The notes beneath the pieces were generated by a model. The model was not told where the DNA came from. It saw only the letters and a program-made list of their open reading frames with translations, and ran no database searches. From Candidatus Yanofskybacteria bacterium RIFCSPLOWO2_02_FULL_41_13 (lineage in GTDB: Bacteria > Patescibacteriota > Minisyncoccia > 2-02-FULL-40-12 > GWA2-44-9), in assembly GCA_001795735.1 (NCBI GenBank), contig MGKQ01000001.1, positions 105,006-143,635 of the forward strand: a stretch of 38,630 nucleotides of DNA, given 5' to 3'. The translations under genes and the position numbers were made by a program. Positions 17,861 through 27,563 of this stretch are shown here, one piece after another (the first letter of the stretch is position 1; the number at the start of each line of letters is the position of its first letter).

Positions 17861-18844
17861 TTAAACTTTGAGAAATCTTCTGATGGCGATGGTACTTGAA
17901 GCAACACCGAGGAGAATACCGGCTGAAAAAACAAGAATAATATACTGAAAAGCATTCGAACCAAAATACCCCATCAGGCTGGCATTGGGCATTAGCATCT
18001 CCATTTTAGGCGAGACGAGATAAACAACTGGATAAAAAATAACCAGAGTTACAACTGCCGCGAACATTCCGTACAATCCTCCCTCAACCAGAAAAGGAGC
18101 TTTGATGTGCCAGCTGGAACCGCCGACCAATTTCATTATCTCTATCTCCTGTCTCTGATTGAAAATTGTCAGTCTGATTGTATTAAAAGTAACCAGTACC
18201 GCTACCAACGCCAAAGCCATGGTTAAAATAAAGCCCCAATTCTGAAGACCGGTGGAGATACTCTCGACTCTGCTTATAACCTGCTCATTCTCGTAGAAAT
18301 TTATTTTATCGATAAGGCTTCTGAATTTATTGGCCTCAAGATACGTGACGATAGCAGAGTATTGGGAAGTTTCGGTGGCCTTTATATTCAAAGATGCTTG
18401 AAGAGGATTAGAGCCTAGTTCAGCCAAAGATTCTTGTATCAATACGTCTCCGGCGTGATTTGCTTTAAACCCTTCCAGGGCCTGCTCGCGTGAAATATAT
18501 TCAACGCGAACAACTTCTTCCAGTTCATCAATATCTTCTTTTATTTTCATTATTTCTTCTTCGGTTGCGTCAGGCTTAAAGTATGCCGTAATATCGACTT
18601 TTTCCTGCAAAGAAGTGACAACTTTCAGTGAAAGAAAGTTTATTGCTATTAAAGCCGAGAATAAAAGCAAAACTAAAACCATCACTCCGGTCGTGCCCAA
18701 ACTTAAATAACTGTTTCTCTTAAAATTCGTCCATCCCGTTGACCAAATTCTTTTTAAACTCTCCTTCATCCCGTACGAAGTAGCCCCGCCGAGGTCCTTT
18801 GGACTCGCGACTTTGTCGCGAGCGAGACTTCGTACGGGATTCAT
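17861..18844 (-). CDS. ftsX: Cell division protein FtsX; true start may be MKESLKRIW near 18769
   Basis: FtsX-like permease architecture directly downstream of ftsE; N-terminal 25 aa come from a palindromic element. Confidence 0.9.
   Translation of the reverse strand: MNPVRSLARDKVASPKDLGGATSYGMKESLKRIWSTGWTNFKRNSYLSLGTTGVMVLVLLLFSALIAINFLSLKVVTSLQEKVDITAYFKPDATEEEIMKIKEDIDELEEVVRVEYISREQALEGFKANHAGDVLIQESLAELGSNPLQASLNIKATETSQYSAIVTYLEANKFRSLIDKINFYENEQVISRVESISTGLQNWGFILTMALALVAVLVTFNTIRLTIFNQRQEIEIMKLVGGSSWHIKAPFLVEGGLYGMFAAVVTLVIFYPVVYLVSPKMEMLMPNASLMGYFGSNAFQYIILVFSAGILLGVASSTIAIRRFLKV
18768..18840. repeat. 73-bp palindromic element, copy A
   Basis: 14-bp perfect ends atcccgtacgaagt/acttcgtacgggat with inner hairpins gtcc-ttt-ggac and ctcgcgac-ttt-gtcgcgag. 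Confidence 0.92.
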
Positions 18845-18876
18845 AAATTTTGCGTTTTGATTTTTAAACTTTGAAT

Positions 18877-19560
18877 TTATAGTATATACTTCCCCTCTTC
18901 TACCTGATCTCTGACAATCCGGCCGCTGTCCATCGAAATTACCCTTCGGCCGATAGAATTCACGATTTTATCATTATGGGTAGCCAGGATCACTGTCGTC
19001 CCAAGCTCGTTGATCTTTAATAACAATTTTACCACATCATAGCTGTTAACCATATCGAGGTTTCCAGTCGGCTCGTCGGCCAGTATTATCTTCGGCCTGT
19101 GAATCAACGCTCTGGCGATAGCCAAGCGCTGTTTTTCTCCGCCTGACATTTGGTGGGGAAAGCTTTTTACTTTTGTGTTTAAACCGACAATACCCAGAAC
19201 TTTCGGCACATCGGCCTCGATATCCTCCACTGGCGCTCCGCACACTTCCAACGCAAACGCCACGTTTTCAAAGGCGTTTTTATTCGACAGTAACTTGAAA
19301 TCCTGAAAAATCATCCCTATTTTTCTGCGAAGAAGCGGTATATCCCCGCCCGAAAGGTCAGCCAGATTAACCCCGTCAACTAAAACCTGCCCTTCATCAG
19401 GAATAAGCTCTCTGGTTAAAAGTCTCAACAGGGTTGATTTGCCTGCTCCGGAAGGTCCGACAAGAGAAACAAATTCGCCCTCTTTAACATGGAGGTCTAT
19501 TTTATCCAAAGCCCTAAAACTGTCTTCGTAAGTTGTGGAAACACCTTTGTATTCGATCAC
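18877..19560 (-). CDS. ftsE: Cell division ATP-binding protein FtsE
   Basis: Walker A GPSGAGKST, MSGGEKQRLAIARAL, ILADEPTGNLD; adjacent to ftsX. Confidence 0.95.
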   Translation of the reverse strand: MIEYKGVSTTYEDSFRALDKIDLHVKEGEFVSLVGPSGAGKSTLLRLLTRELIPDEGQVLVDGVNLADLSGGDIPLLRRKIGMIFQDFKLLSNKNAFENVAFALEVCGAPVEDIEADVPKVLGIVGLNTKVKSFPHQMSGGEKQRLAIARALIHRPKIILADEPTGNLDMVNSYDVVKLLLKINELGTTVILATHNDKIVNSIGRRVISMDSGRIVRDQVEEGKYIL

Positions 19561-19578
19561 AATTAATTTCTATTAACT

Positions 19579-20310
19579 TCAACTTATTTCTAAAAACTTC
19601 TCCAGATTTCCATCCAATACCTTATCCGGCTGGGATGACTTAACTCCCGTCCGATGGTCTTTAACCATCTGGTAAGGATTCAGCACGTACGATCTTATTT
19701 GACTCCCCCACTCTATTGAACCTGATCTAAGCTCAGGCTTCATCTCGGACAACTCCTTTATTTTAGCCTCTTCCATCTTTTTTGCCAACCTTGAATATAA
19801 GATTTGGACAGCTTTTTCCTTATTTTGAGCCTGCGATCTTTCAGATTGAACAGCAACCGATATTCCTGTAGGACCATGGGTAACTCTTACCGCCGTTTCT
19901 AGCTTATTTACATTCTGGCCTCCCGGGCCGGATGATCTGAATGTATCGAATCTGAGATCGTTAGGATTTATTTTTAGTTCTTTCGATATTATATGCGGTA
20001 ATATCTCAACCAAAGCAAAAGACGTGTGCCTTAGACTCTTAGCTGAAAACGGCGATATTCTTACAAGACGATGTACGCCCGATTCCCCCTTCAATGTATC
20101 ATAACAGTTGTCTCCAGTTATTTCGGCTATCGCATTTTTAATGCCGTTCTGCTCTCCGAAAGATTGATGCAAAATTTTAAAATCCCAACCTTGTTTCTGG
20201 GAATAACGCTGGTACATCTTTAAAAGCATTGATGCCCAATCCTGGGCATCAACTCCTCCCGCCCCGGAGTAAACATACAGGAGAGCTTTATTTTTAGCGT
20301 AATCAAACAC
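19579..20310 (-). CDS. prfB: Peptide chain release factor 2, lacking usual N-terminal domain
   Basis: RISPF (SPF codon-recognition motif), GPGGQNVNK (GGQ), C-terminal DHRTGVKSSQPDKVLDG; GTG start. Confidence 0.9.
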   Translation of the reverse strand: MFDYAKNKALLYVYSGAGGVDAQDWASMLLKMYQRYSQKQGWDFKILHQSFGEQNGIKNAIAEITGDNCYDTLKGESGVHRLVRISPFSAKSLRHTSFALVEILPHIISKELKINPNDLRFDTFRSSGPGGQNVNKLETAVRVTHGPTGISVAVQSERSQAQNKEKAVQILYSRLAKKMEEAKIKELSEMKPELRSGSIEWGSQIRSYVLNPYQMVKDHRTGVKSSQPDKVLDGNLEKFLEIS

Positions 20311-20418
20311 TTTTCAATTATACTCCAAATTTCCAAAATTTCAAATTGGGATTTACATCCTCAATCAAATATGTTTTAATCCAAGCAATCAGAGAACCTT
20401 TACAAAACATAAAGACTT

Positions 20419-22251
20419 ATGCCGGAAAACGTCCCGAAACCGCCTCCTTCAAGTTTTCGCACGATGCTTTTACTTTTACTGCTTTTACTTCTTACGTATT
20501 CAATTTATACCTCAAGCATACACTCATACTTGAATATCTCCTACGGCCAGCTGACCGAAGAGATCGCAAAAGACAACCTAGAGTCCATCAACATATCCGA
20601 TTATGGACAAATAACCGGACGACTCAAGACTAACGCAACCGGTACTAACCTAAACTTTGAGTCCTATATCGTACCCGGGTTGATTGAAAAATTAAATGAA
20701 GCCCTCGAAGAAAAAAATGTAAAGCCCAACTATATAAAACAGGGCTCAGGCTTTGGTCAAGTAATTCTGGCGTGGGCTCCGATCCTGTTAATCGTCGGCT
20801 TCTTCTGGTTTTTTATTCGCCAGATGAATTCAGGAGGCAACAAGGCCCTTTCATTCGGAAAATCAAAAGCAAAATTAGTTCGAGATAAAGAGAAGAAAAC
20901 ATTTGAAGACGTTGCCGGAATCGATGAGGCTAAAGAAGAACTCATGGAGATAGTGGAATTTCTTAAAGAACCCCAGAAATTCCAAAGGTTGGGCGGCAAA
21001 ATACCTGAAGGTGTTTTGTTATTAGGCCCTCCGGGAACCGGCAAAACTTTGCTGGCTCAAGCCGTAGCTGGCGAAGCTAACGTTCCTTTCTTCTCAATCA
21101 GCGGTTCTGAGTTTGTTGAGATGTTCGTTGGTGTCGGAGCGGCAAGAGTCAGAGATCTTTTTGAGCAGGGAGAGAAAAATGCCCCCTGCATAATTTTTAT
21201 CGATGAAATAGACGCAGTAGGTAGGCACCGTGGCGCCGGTTTGGGTGGAGGCCATGATGAGAGAGAGCAGACTCTAAACCAACTTCTTGTTGAAATGGAC
21301 GGTTTCGATGGCAATAGAGGCGTTATTATTATAGCCGCAACGAACAGGCCCGATGTATTGGATTCAGCTCTGCTTAGACCAGGAAGGTTTGATAGACGGG
21401 TAGTGGTAAATAGGCCTGACTTAAAGGGAAGGCTTGGTATATTGCAAGTTCATGTGAAGAAAGTACCACTGGATAGTGACGTTGACCTTAGTGTAATCGC
21501 CAGAGGGACTTCGGGATTTGTCGGTGCCGACCTCGCCAATCTTATAAACGAGGCGGCCCTAAACGCTGCCCGCTTTAATCAGAAAGCTGTCCGCATGCTC
21601 GACTTCGAATTTGCAAAAGACAAAGTTTTAATGGGCACGGAACGCCGTTCAATGGCAGTAAGTAATGAAGAAAAAAGAATTACCTCTATTCATGAGGCGG
21701 GACACGCTCTGCTATCTGTTAAATTGCCAAATGCCGAACCCCTTCATAAAGTTACAGTGATGCCCCGCGGTATGGCTATGGGATTAACCCTACAGTTACC
21801 AATAGACGATAAGCATAATTATTCCGAACCATATCTTAAAGATCAGCTTGCGATTCTCTACGGCGGACGTATAGCTGAAGAACTGCTCAATAAAGGCGTT
21901 AAGACAACCGGCGCTAGTAACGACTTCGAGCGGGCAACGGAACTTGCTCGCAGAATGATATGCGAGTGGGGCATGGGCAGTAGTGATCTTGGTCCGCTGA
22001 CCTTCGGTAAACCCGAAGAACATACATTTTTGGGCCGAGATATAGGCCGAAAGCAAGATTACAGCGAAGAAACCGCTCAAAGAGTAGATATTGAAGTAAA
22101 GAGGCTGACGAACAATGAATATAACCGCGCCAAAGACCTTCTCACGGAGAATAAAGTCCTTCTCGAAAAAATATCCAACGAACTTTTTGAGAGAGAAACT
22201 CTGACCGGAGAAGAAGTTAAGAAACTGCTAGAGATTCCCACATCAAGTTAA
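20419..22251 (+). CDS. ftsH: ATP-dependent zinc metalloprotease FtsH (with extracytoplasmic domain)
   Basis: [26 protein letters not shown] zinc site, two N-terminal TMs. Confidence 0.97.
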   Translation: MPENVPKPPPSSFRTMLLLLLLLLLTYSIYTSSIHSYLNISYGQLTEEIAKDNLESINISDYGQITGRLKTNATGTNLNFESYIVPGLIEKLNEALEEKNVKPNYIKQGSGFGQVILAWAPILLIVGFFWFFIRQMNSGGNKALSFGKSKAKLVRDKEKKTFEDVAGIDEAKEELMEIVEFLKEPQKFQRLGGKIPEGVLLLGPPGTGKTLLAQAVAGEANVPFFSISGSEFVEMFVGVGAARVRDLFEQGEKNAPCIIFIDEIDAVGRHRGAGLGGGHDEREQTLNQLLVEMDGFDGNRGVIIIAATNRPDVLDSALLRPGRFDRRVVVNRPDLKGRLGILQVHVKKVPLDSDVDLSVIARGTSGFVGADLANLINEAALNAARFNQKAVRMLDFEFAKDKVLMGTERRSMAVSNEEKRITSIHEAGHALLSVKLPNAEPLHKVTVMPRGMAMGLTLQLPIDDKHNYSEPYLKDQLAILYGGRIAEELLNKGVKTTGASNDFERATELARRMICEWGMGSSDLGPLTFGKPEEHTFLGRDIGRKQDYSEETAQRVDIEVKRLTNNEYNRAKDLLTENKVLLEKISNELFERETLTGEEVKKLLEIPTSS

Positions 22252-22276
22252 AGAGCCCTGCGGCTCTTTTTAATTG
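22252..22276 (+). terminator. Intrinsic terminator of ftsH
   Basis: agagcc-ctgc-ggctct-tttt. Confidence 0.85.
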
Positions 22277-22311
22277 AAGTAAACGATTTTTTTTGATAAA
22301 TTACAACTATT

Positions 22312-22387
22312 GCCACCTTAGCTCAGTTGGTAGAGCAGACCCTTCGTAAGGGTAAGGTCCCCAGTTCAAATCTGGGAGGTGGCTCCA
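22312..22387 (+). tRNA. tRNA-Thr(CGT)
   Basis: gccacct/aggtggc acceptor, loop TTCGTAA, T-arm cccagttcaaatctggg, encoded CCA. Confidence 0.92.
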
Positions 22388-22394
22388 GAATTTA

Positions 22395-22687
22395 AAAAAG
22401 CCTAGTCCCCTAAATTGCCATAATCTCTCCTGCGCGTTATCAGATAAAACTGTCCGAATTGAGGTAAGACAACGAAGGCATAGACACTCCTATGCCGAGG
22501 AGGAGAAACGAAAAGTTGGACAGTTTTATCAATAACCCTTCGGGATGCTGTTATTTTTGTTTTATACTTCAGGATTACTCTTCGGAGTAGAATAACTACG
22601 CCTTCATCATAATTCTTTGTCTAAAACAAAACTCCCTAGCATCGCGCTAGGGAGTTATGACAAATTAGGGGACTTTTAAGGCTTTTT
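22395..22687. other. Structured intergenic region bounded by imperfect inverted repeats; includes ftsH2 terminator
   Basis: AAAAAGCC..AGTCCCCTAA at 22395-22413 vs TTAGGGGACT..GGCTTTTT at 22665-22687; inner 13-bp stem 22443-22455/22518-22530; hairpin 22477-22496. Confidence 0.65.
22617..22656 (-). terminator. Intrinsic terminator of second ftsH
   Basis: Minus strand aactccctagc-gcgat-gctagggagtt then ttgtttta. Confidence 0.85.
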
Positions 22688-24232
22688 ATTTACAAGTTCA
22701 ACTATTTCTTCCCCGGAAACTGCTTCCTTCTCAAGAAGTAACTTCGCAATCACATGCAATTTATCTACATTGTCAGTCAAAATTTTCTCAGCCTTAGCGT
22801 AAGATTCTTTTAGAAGTTTGATTATTTCATTTTGAGCCTGCTCCTGGAATATTAAATTGCCCATTCCGGAAGAACTCCGGCTGGCACTTATTGAGATCGG
22901 ACCAAGTTCACTACTCATCCCGTAATCACAGACCATCGCCGTAGCAATCGCCGTTGCCCTTTCGATATCATTTGAAGCGCCTGCTGTTTCAGTCTGGCAG
23001 GCTATTTTTTCAGCCGCTCTCCCGCCGAATAACATTACCATCTGATCACAAAGAAAATCCTTCGATACATTATAACGGTCTTTCCCGGGAGTTAAGGCCG
23101 TAATACCAAGGGCTCTGTCTCTGGGAATAATCGTTACTTTATCTAAAAGGTCGACATTCTTCAGCAGAACAGCTAACAAGGCGTGGCCTGATTCATGATA
23201 GGCAACAATTTTTTTGTCTTCCGCATCAATCACCAGAGATTTTCTTTCCTTGCCTAAAACTATCCTCTCTTTTGCCGCAAGGATGTCTTCCTGGCTTATG
23301 TCCTTCTTGCCCTTTTTACCGGCATTGATCGCCCCTTCGTTAAGTATATTAGCCAGATCAGCTCCCGTAAAACCAGGTGTTAATTTTGCTATATACTTTA
23401 AATCTACATCCTCCGCCATAGTTTTGTTTTTAGCATGAACTTTTAGAATTGCCTCCCTCCCCTTTACGTCGGGCCGATCAATATAGATAGTCCTATCAAA
23501 ACGTCCCGGTCTTAAAATGGCTTCATCAATTTTATCTATTCTATTGGTAGCGGCCAAGACCATAACATTGCCCTTACTGGAGAAACCGTCCATCTCAACA
23601 AGAAATTGATTTATTGTCTGGTCATATTCACGATCACCGCCCGAATCTCCTTCTCCGCGCTTGCCAAGACTATCAAACTCATCGATAAATAATATACAAG
23701 GGGCCTTGCTCTTGGCTCGAGCAAATAACTCTCTGATCTTGCTGGCACCAATACCGACATATTTTTCAACGAAAGAAGATGCGGCAACTTCAATCATAGT
23801 TACGCCCGCTTCTCCGGCAATGGCTTTGGCGCATAATGTTTTGCCGACACCAGGAGGTCCGACCAGCATCACTCCGCTCGGAAGTTTTGCTCCAACGGCG
23901 GTATATCTGTCTTTGTTTCTCAAGAAATCAACTATCTGATTGAGATCTTCTATCGCCTCATCTATTCCAGCTACATCATCAAAAGTTACCTTGGGAGTTG
24001 ATTCTGATATTTCCGGCCCCTTCCCCTCATCACCAGCTCCAGTAGCAATTAATCTTAATTTTTCCCACGGCCACATCCCCGTCGATGAACGGTATGCATA
24101 AATTGAGGCAATAATAACAGCGGTCATAACCGATAATCCGATAAAATAAAATTTACCCAAAATAACTAAAACGTAGGCAAATAATATTAATACCGCGATG
24201 GTCACTTTCCTCATCCGGTATCTCCTTTTCAA
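22676..24232 (-). CDS. Second FtsH-like zinc metalloprotease (short N-terminus)
   Basis: GPPGVGKT, FIDEFDSLGKRG, YHESGHALLAV zinc site. Confidence 0.95.
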   Translation of the reverse strand: MKRRYRMRKVTIAVLILFAYVLVILGKFYFIGLSVMTAVIIASIYAYRSSTGMWPWEKLRLIATGAGDEGKGPEISESTPKVTFDDVAGIDEAIEDLNQIVDFLRNKDRYTAVGAKLPSGVMLVGPPGVGKTLCAKAIAGEAGVTMIEVAASSFVEKYVGIGASKIRELFARAKSKAPCILFIDEFDSLGKRGEGDSGGDREYDQTINQFLVEMDGFSSKGNVMVLAATNRIDKIDEAILRPGRFDRTIYIDRPDVKGREAILKVHAKNKTMAEDVDLKYIAKLTPGFTGADLANILNEGAINAGKKGKKDISQEDILAAKERIVLGKERKSLVIDAEDKKIVAYHESGHALLAVLLKNVDLLDKVTIIPRDRALGITALTPGKDRYNVSKDFLCDQMVMLFGGRAAEKIACQTETAGASNDIERATAIATAMVCDYGMSSELGPISISASRSSSGMGNLIFQEQAQNEIIKLLKESYAKAEKILTDNVDKLHVIAKLLLEKEAVSGEEIVELVNKKP

Positions 24233-24280
24233 AGTGCGATGAGTAGATTAAAGCACTTTTATATTAATAAGAAAAGCCTC

Positions 24281-24354
24281 TGGAGCGGGATACCAGAATC
24301 GAACTGGCGCCTTAACCTTGGGAAGGTCACGTACTACCACTATACGAATCCCGC
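24281..24354 (-). tRNA. tRNA-Gly(CCC)
   Basis: Minus strand gcgggat/atcccgc acceptor, loop TTCCCAA, T-arm ccagttcgattctgg, encoded CCA. Confidence 0.92.
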
Positions 24355-24404
24355 ATGCTTCCAATTTTAGAAGTTAGGTTAATTAGAAATTAGAAATTTA
24401 TTAT

Positions 24405-24773
24405 TTAATGTCCCAACAAGTAATACCCCCACTTAACATAGTTCGGCATCTGGGCCAGCTGTTTTTTAAAATCAACCAAATCAGAGGCAACAGTATCAGC
24501 CTCATCAGGATACACAAATACTACGGTCTCACCCGAAGCCCTGTAATTTAATTTCAACCGGGCCTCTTTTTCCAGAAACAAGGGATTTTTGACGTACTCA
24601 ATAAACTTCTCCAAAACTCCATTTTCTTTTTCCAAGTCCTGGATTTTTTTCTCAATATCGGCTACCTCCTTATTGACTATATCGCTGTGTAGTTTAATCT
24701 TAATGGAAGACAGGCTGAGCCAGCCGACACCGACAATAATAATAATAAGTAGCCATTTTGATTTAAGTATCAT
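24405..24773 (-). CDS. Septum formation initiator (FtsB/DivIC-like)
   Basis: Single TM, coiled coil, EKEARLKLNYRASGETVVFVYP. Confidence 0.85.
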   Translation of the reverse strand: MILKSKWLLIIIIVGVGWLSLSSIKIKLHSDIVNKEVADIEKKIQDLEKENGVLEKFIEYVKNPLFLEKEARLKLNYRASGETVVFVYPDEADTVASDLVDFKKQLAQMPNYVKWGYYLLGH

Positions 24774-24976
24774 ATGTTATTCGGAAGTAAAAAATTACTA
24801 AGGATTTTTACTATCGTAATTGCTATCTTGGTTTCCATCAGTATGGTCGCCTTTTTGCTCCTTCCTCTATTATACTAAATTAGCAATTTAGATTTTAGTA
24901 ATTAGGTTACTAGGTAAATTCGAAATAAATTGCCAAACTAATTACCTAGACACCTAGCAACCTAAAACCTAATCAG

Positions 24977-26863
24977 CTATCTCTTGAGCATCTTCAGAAA
25001 TACCTCCTGGGATAAATTAACTTTCCCCGTCTCTTCCATCTTCTCCTTGCCCCTTTTTTGTTTTTCAAGTAGCTTCTTTTTTCTTGTCACGTCACCGCCG
25101 TATAAATAGCCGGTAACATCTTTTCTGCGGGCTTTTATAGTTTCTCTGGCAATTATTTTCCCACCGATCGCCGCCTGTATCGCCACCTGAAACCACTGAG
25201 GCGGAATAATCTCCTTTAGCTTTACAACCATTTCTCGGCCTACGCCGTAAGCACTTTCTCTCGGAATAATCCTTGAGAACGGCTCAATCATGTCACCGGC
25301 CAGAAAAATATCCAGTTTCACTAGATCAGCTTGCTCCAGCCCGGCTAAATCATAGCTCATCGATGCATAACCGGATGAAACGCTTTTCAATTTATCGTAA
25401 AACTCAGTCACTATTTCGGCCAAAGGCACTCTATATTTTAAAATTACCGTGTCCTTGCCTAAATAATCAGTTGAAATATACATATTTCTAAAGTGAGAGA
25501 CTAAATCCATAATATTCCCCAGATAGCCGGCCGGACTTATTATCTCCAGATTAACTAACGGTTCGGATATGTTTTCTATTCTTGACGGATCAGGCAATAA
25601 TGATGCTGACCTTATTTTAATCGTCTCTCCATTTTTCAATTTAACAGAGTATTCGACTGACGGCGTTGATACTATTAAATTTAGCCCGAACTCTCTTTTT
25701 AATCTTTCGGATATTATTTCGACGTGAAGCATGCCCAAAAAACCTAATCTAAATCCCCGACCTAACCCCGCAGAAGATTCGGGCTCGTAAGAAAGAGAGG
25801 CGTCGGTGAGTTTTAGTTTCCCTAAGGCATCTCTCAGTAAATCATAATCATCCGCGTTTTCTGGAAAAAAACTGGCAAATACCATCGGCTTCGGTTCTTT
25901 GTAGCCTTCTAATGGCTTAAATTTAACATCTTCAGCTTCTGTTTCTGAAATTTTTAATTTTTCACTTCTAATTTTTAATTTCGTTATGGTATCTCCCACC
26001 CTGATCTGCCCCGGATCTTTCAACCCCGTCGCTACATAGCCTATTTCTCCGGCCGAGAGAGAATCTCCGACTTTTAGAGCCGGCGTAAAGTAACCGACCT
26101 CAATCACATCAGCATTGGCTTTTGTCGCAAAAGTTATTATCTTTTCGCTTCTCTTCAGAGAACCACTGAAAACCCTGACATAAGCTATCACTCCCTTATA
26201 AGCATCGAATGTTGAGTCAAAAATCAAAGCCTTCAGCGTATCGTCATCTTCAATCTTGGGAGGAGGAACTTCTTTCACCACTCTTTCCAGAACTTTATCT
26301 ACATTCGTTCCGTTTTTTCCTGAAATTTCTAAAATTTCTTCCTGCTCAACCGCTAGAAGATTAGATAATTCTTCTTTAACCTGCGCCGTTCTGGCGTTGG
26401 GAAGATCAATTTTATTTATAACCGGAATTATTTTGAGTCCTTGCTCCTCGGCAAGATACAAATTCGCCAGAGTCTGAGCCTGGATTCCTTTTGATGCGTC
26501 CACCAATAAAATCGCCCCCTCAACCGCCGCCAGAGACCGAGAAACTTCATATGAAAAATCAACATGGCCGGGAGTATCAATTAAATTTAAAATGTAAAAA
26601 TCAAAAGGTAAAATATCCAAATTATTATTTTGCTCTTTGCTCTTTGCTCTTTGCTCTTTGTAAGTCATTCGAACCGGCTGTAGTTTGATCGTAATCCCCC
26701 TCTCCCTCTCCAACTCCATTGAGTCCAAATATTGCTCCTGCATTTTTCTTTTTTCCACCGTTCCGGTCAATTCTAAAAACCGATCCGCAAGGGTCGATTT
26801 TCCGTGATCAATATGGGCCACTATAACAAAGTTCCTAATATTTTTTATACCAGATTGTTCCAT
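24977..26863 (-). CDS. lepA: Elongation factor 4 (LepA)
   Basis: AHIDHGKSTLADR, LIDTPGHVDFSYEVSRSLAAVEGAILLVDASKGIQAQTLAN, GRGFRLGFLGMLHVEI, C-terminal KQKRGKEKME. Confidence 0.97.
   Translation of the reverse strand: MEQSGIKNIRNFVIVAHIDHGKSTLADRFLELTGTVEKRKMQEQYLDSMELERERGITIKLQPVRMTYKEQRAKSKEQNNNLDILPFDFYILNLIDTPGHVDFSYEVSRSLAAVEGAILLVDASKGIQAQTLANLYLAEEQGLKIIPVINKIDLPNARTAQVKEELSNLLAVEQEEILEISGKNGTNVDKVLERVVKEVPPPKIEDDDTLKALIFDSTFDAYKGVIAYVRVFSGSLKRSEKIITFATKANADVIEVGYFTPALKVGDSLSAGEIGYVATGLKDPGQIRVGDTITKLKIRSEKLKISETEAEDVKFKPLEGYKEPKPMVFASFFPENADDYDLLRDALGKLKLTDASLSYEPESSAGLGRGFRLGFLGMLHVEIISERLKREFGLNLIVSTPSVEYSVKLKNGETIKIRSASLLPDPSRIENISEPLVNLEIISPAGYLGNIMDLVSHFRNMYISTDYLGKDTVILKYRVPLAEIVTEFYDKLKSVSSGYASMSYDLAGLEQADLVKLDIFLAGDMIEPFSRIIPRESAYGVGREMVVKLKEIIPPQWFQVAIQAAIGGKIIARETIKARRKDVTGYLYGGDVTRKKKLLEKQKRGKEKMEETGKVNLSQEVFLKMLKR
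26629..26660. repeat. Heptanucleotide tandem repeat (tgctctt)n inside lepA, about 4.5 copies
   Basis: ttTGCTCTTTGCTCTTTGCTCTTTGCTCTTtg. Confidence 0.95.
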
Positions 26864-26869
26864 TTTTAT

Positions 26870-26892
26870 TATTCAACAAAATATGCGATCGC
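26870..26892. repeat. 23-bp half copy of the 38-bp palindrome
   Basis: tattcaacaaaatatgcgatcgc, abuts stop codon of the PaaX/Cas2-like gene. Confidence 0.95.
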
Positions 26893-27480
26893 TTAAAACG
26901 TTGAAATATTAAATAGCTTACGTAATCGCATCTCTTCATCAATCGCATCTGCCACTAGAACACTGACATTTGGCTCTACTTCAAAAACTTTTCTTAGAAA
27001 AAATATCTCATCAAGACACTCCCACGGATGAATAAACACGCTTTTCTGTAGCTTATAAAATCCCATATTCTCCAACTTTCTACGCAATGCCTCCCGAGCG
27101 CTTTTCTTCTTATCCGGAATATCGAAAATAACCACCCGCCATTTACTATCCCACTTCTCCATTGGTTCTATCTTTAGGTTATCCAAATCAAATTTCTTTA
27201 TCCGGTCAATTCCTTTCCCAATAATTTTAATAGTAATCCCCGATTCATCCTCTTTAACCACCTTAATATATTTTTTCTTCCTTAAATACCATAGATATTT
27301 ACTAAATTGAGAACGGGCCAGTTTAAGTCTTCTTTTTTCTATATGCTTGCCTATTCCTTTTATTAGAACCTCTGCCCCTCTTGGCGAGGAGCTAAGTGCA
27401 ACAAATGCCATTCCCGTCAGTCCAATTATTCTAAGAATATCCAGAGCTAAATTTTTAGTTTTATTTCCATTGATTCCCAT
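26893..27480 (-). CDS. PaaX-like / Cas2-fold regulator-type protein
   Basis: N-terminal winged-helix-like segment plus WRVVIFDIPDKKKSAREALRRKLENMGFYKLQKSVFIHPW, typical of the PaaX/Cas2-like ferredoxin domain. Confidence 0.75.
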   Translation of the reverse strand: MGINGNKTKNLALDILRIIGLTGMAFVALSSSPRGAEVLIKGIGKHIEKRRLKLARSQFSKYLWYLRKKKYIKVVKEDESGITIKIIGKGIDRIKKFDLDNLKIEPMEKWDSKWRVVIFDIPDKKKSAREALRRKLENMGFYKLQKSVFIHPWECLDEIFFLRKVFEVEPNVSVLVADAIDEEMRLRKLFNISTF

Positions 27481-27563
27481 ATAATTTGGTCTTCTCTATA
27501 GTTCCACGGTCATTAATGTCCCCTGTTTTATTAAACTATCCTAGCATCCTAGCACACAAATCC

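Noticed and set aside
20250-20420. Programmed +1 frameshift upstream of prfB
   Set aside because: No CTTTGA-type slippery site with upstream N-terminal domain coding sequence; the upstream sequence is too short before divergent ftsH.
22312-22687. tmRNA, RNase P or SRP RNA in the structured region
   Set aside because: None of their conserved core sequences could be recognised by eye.
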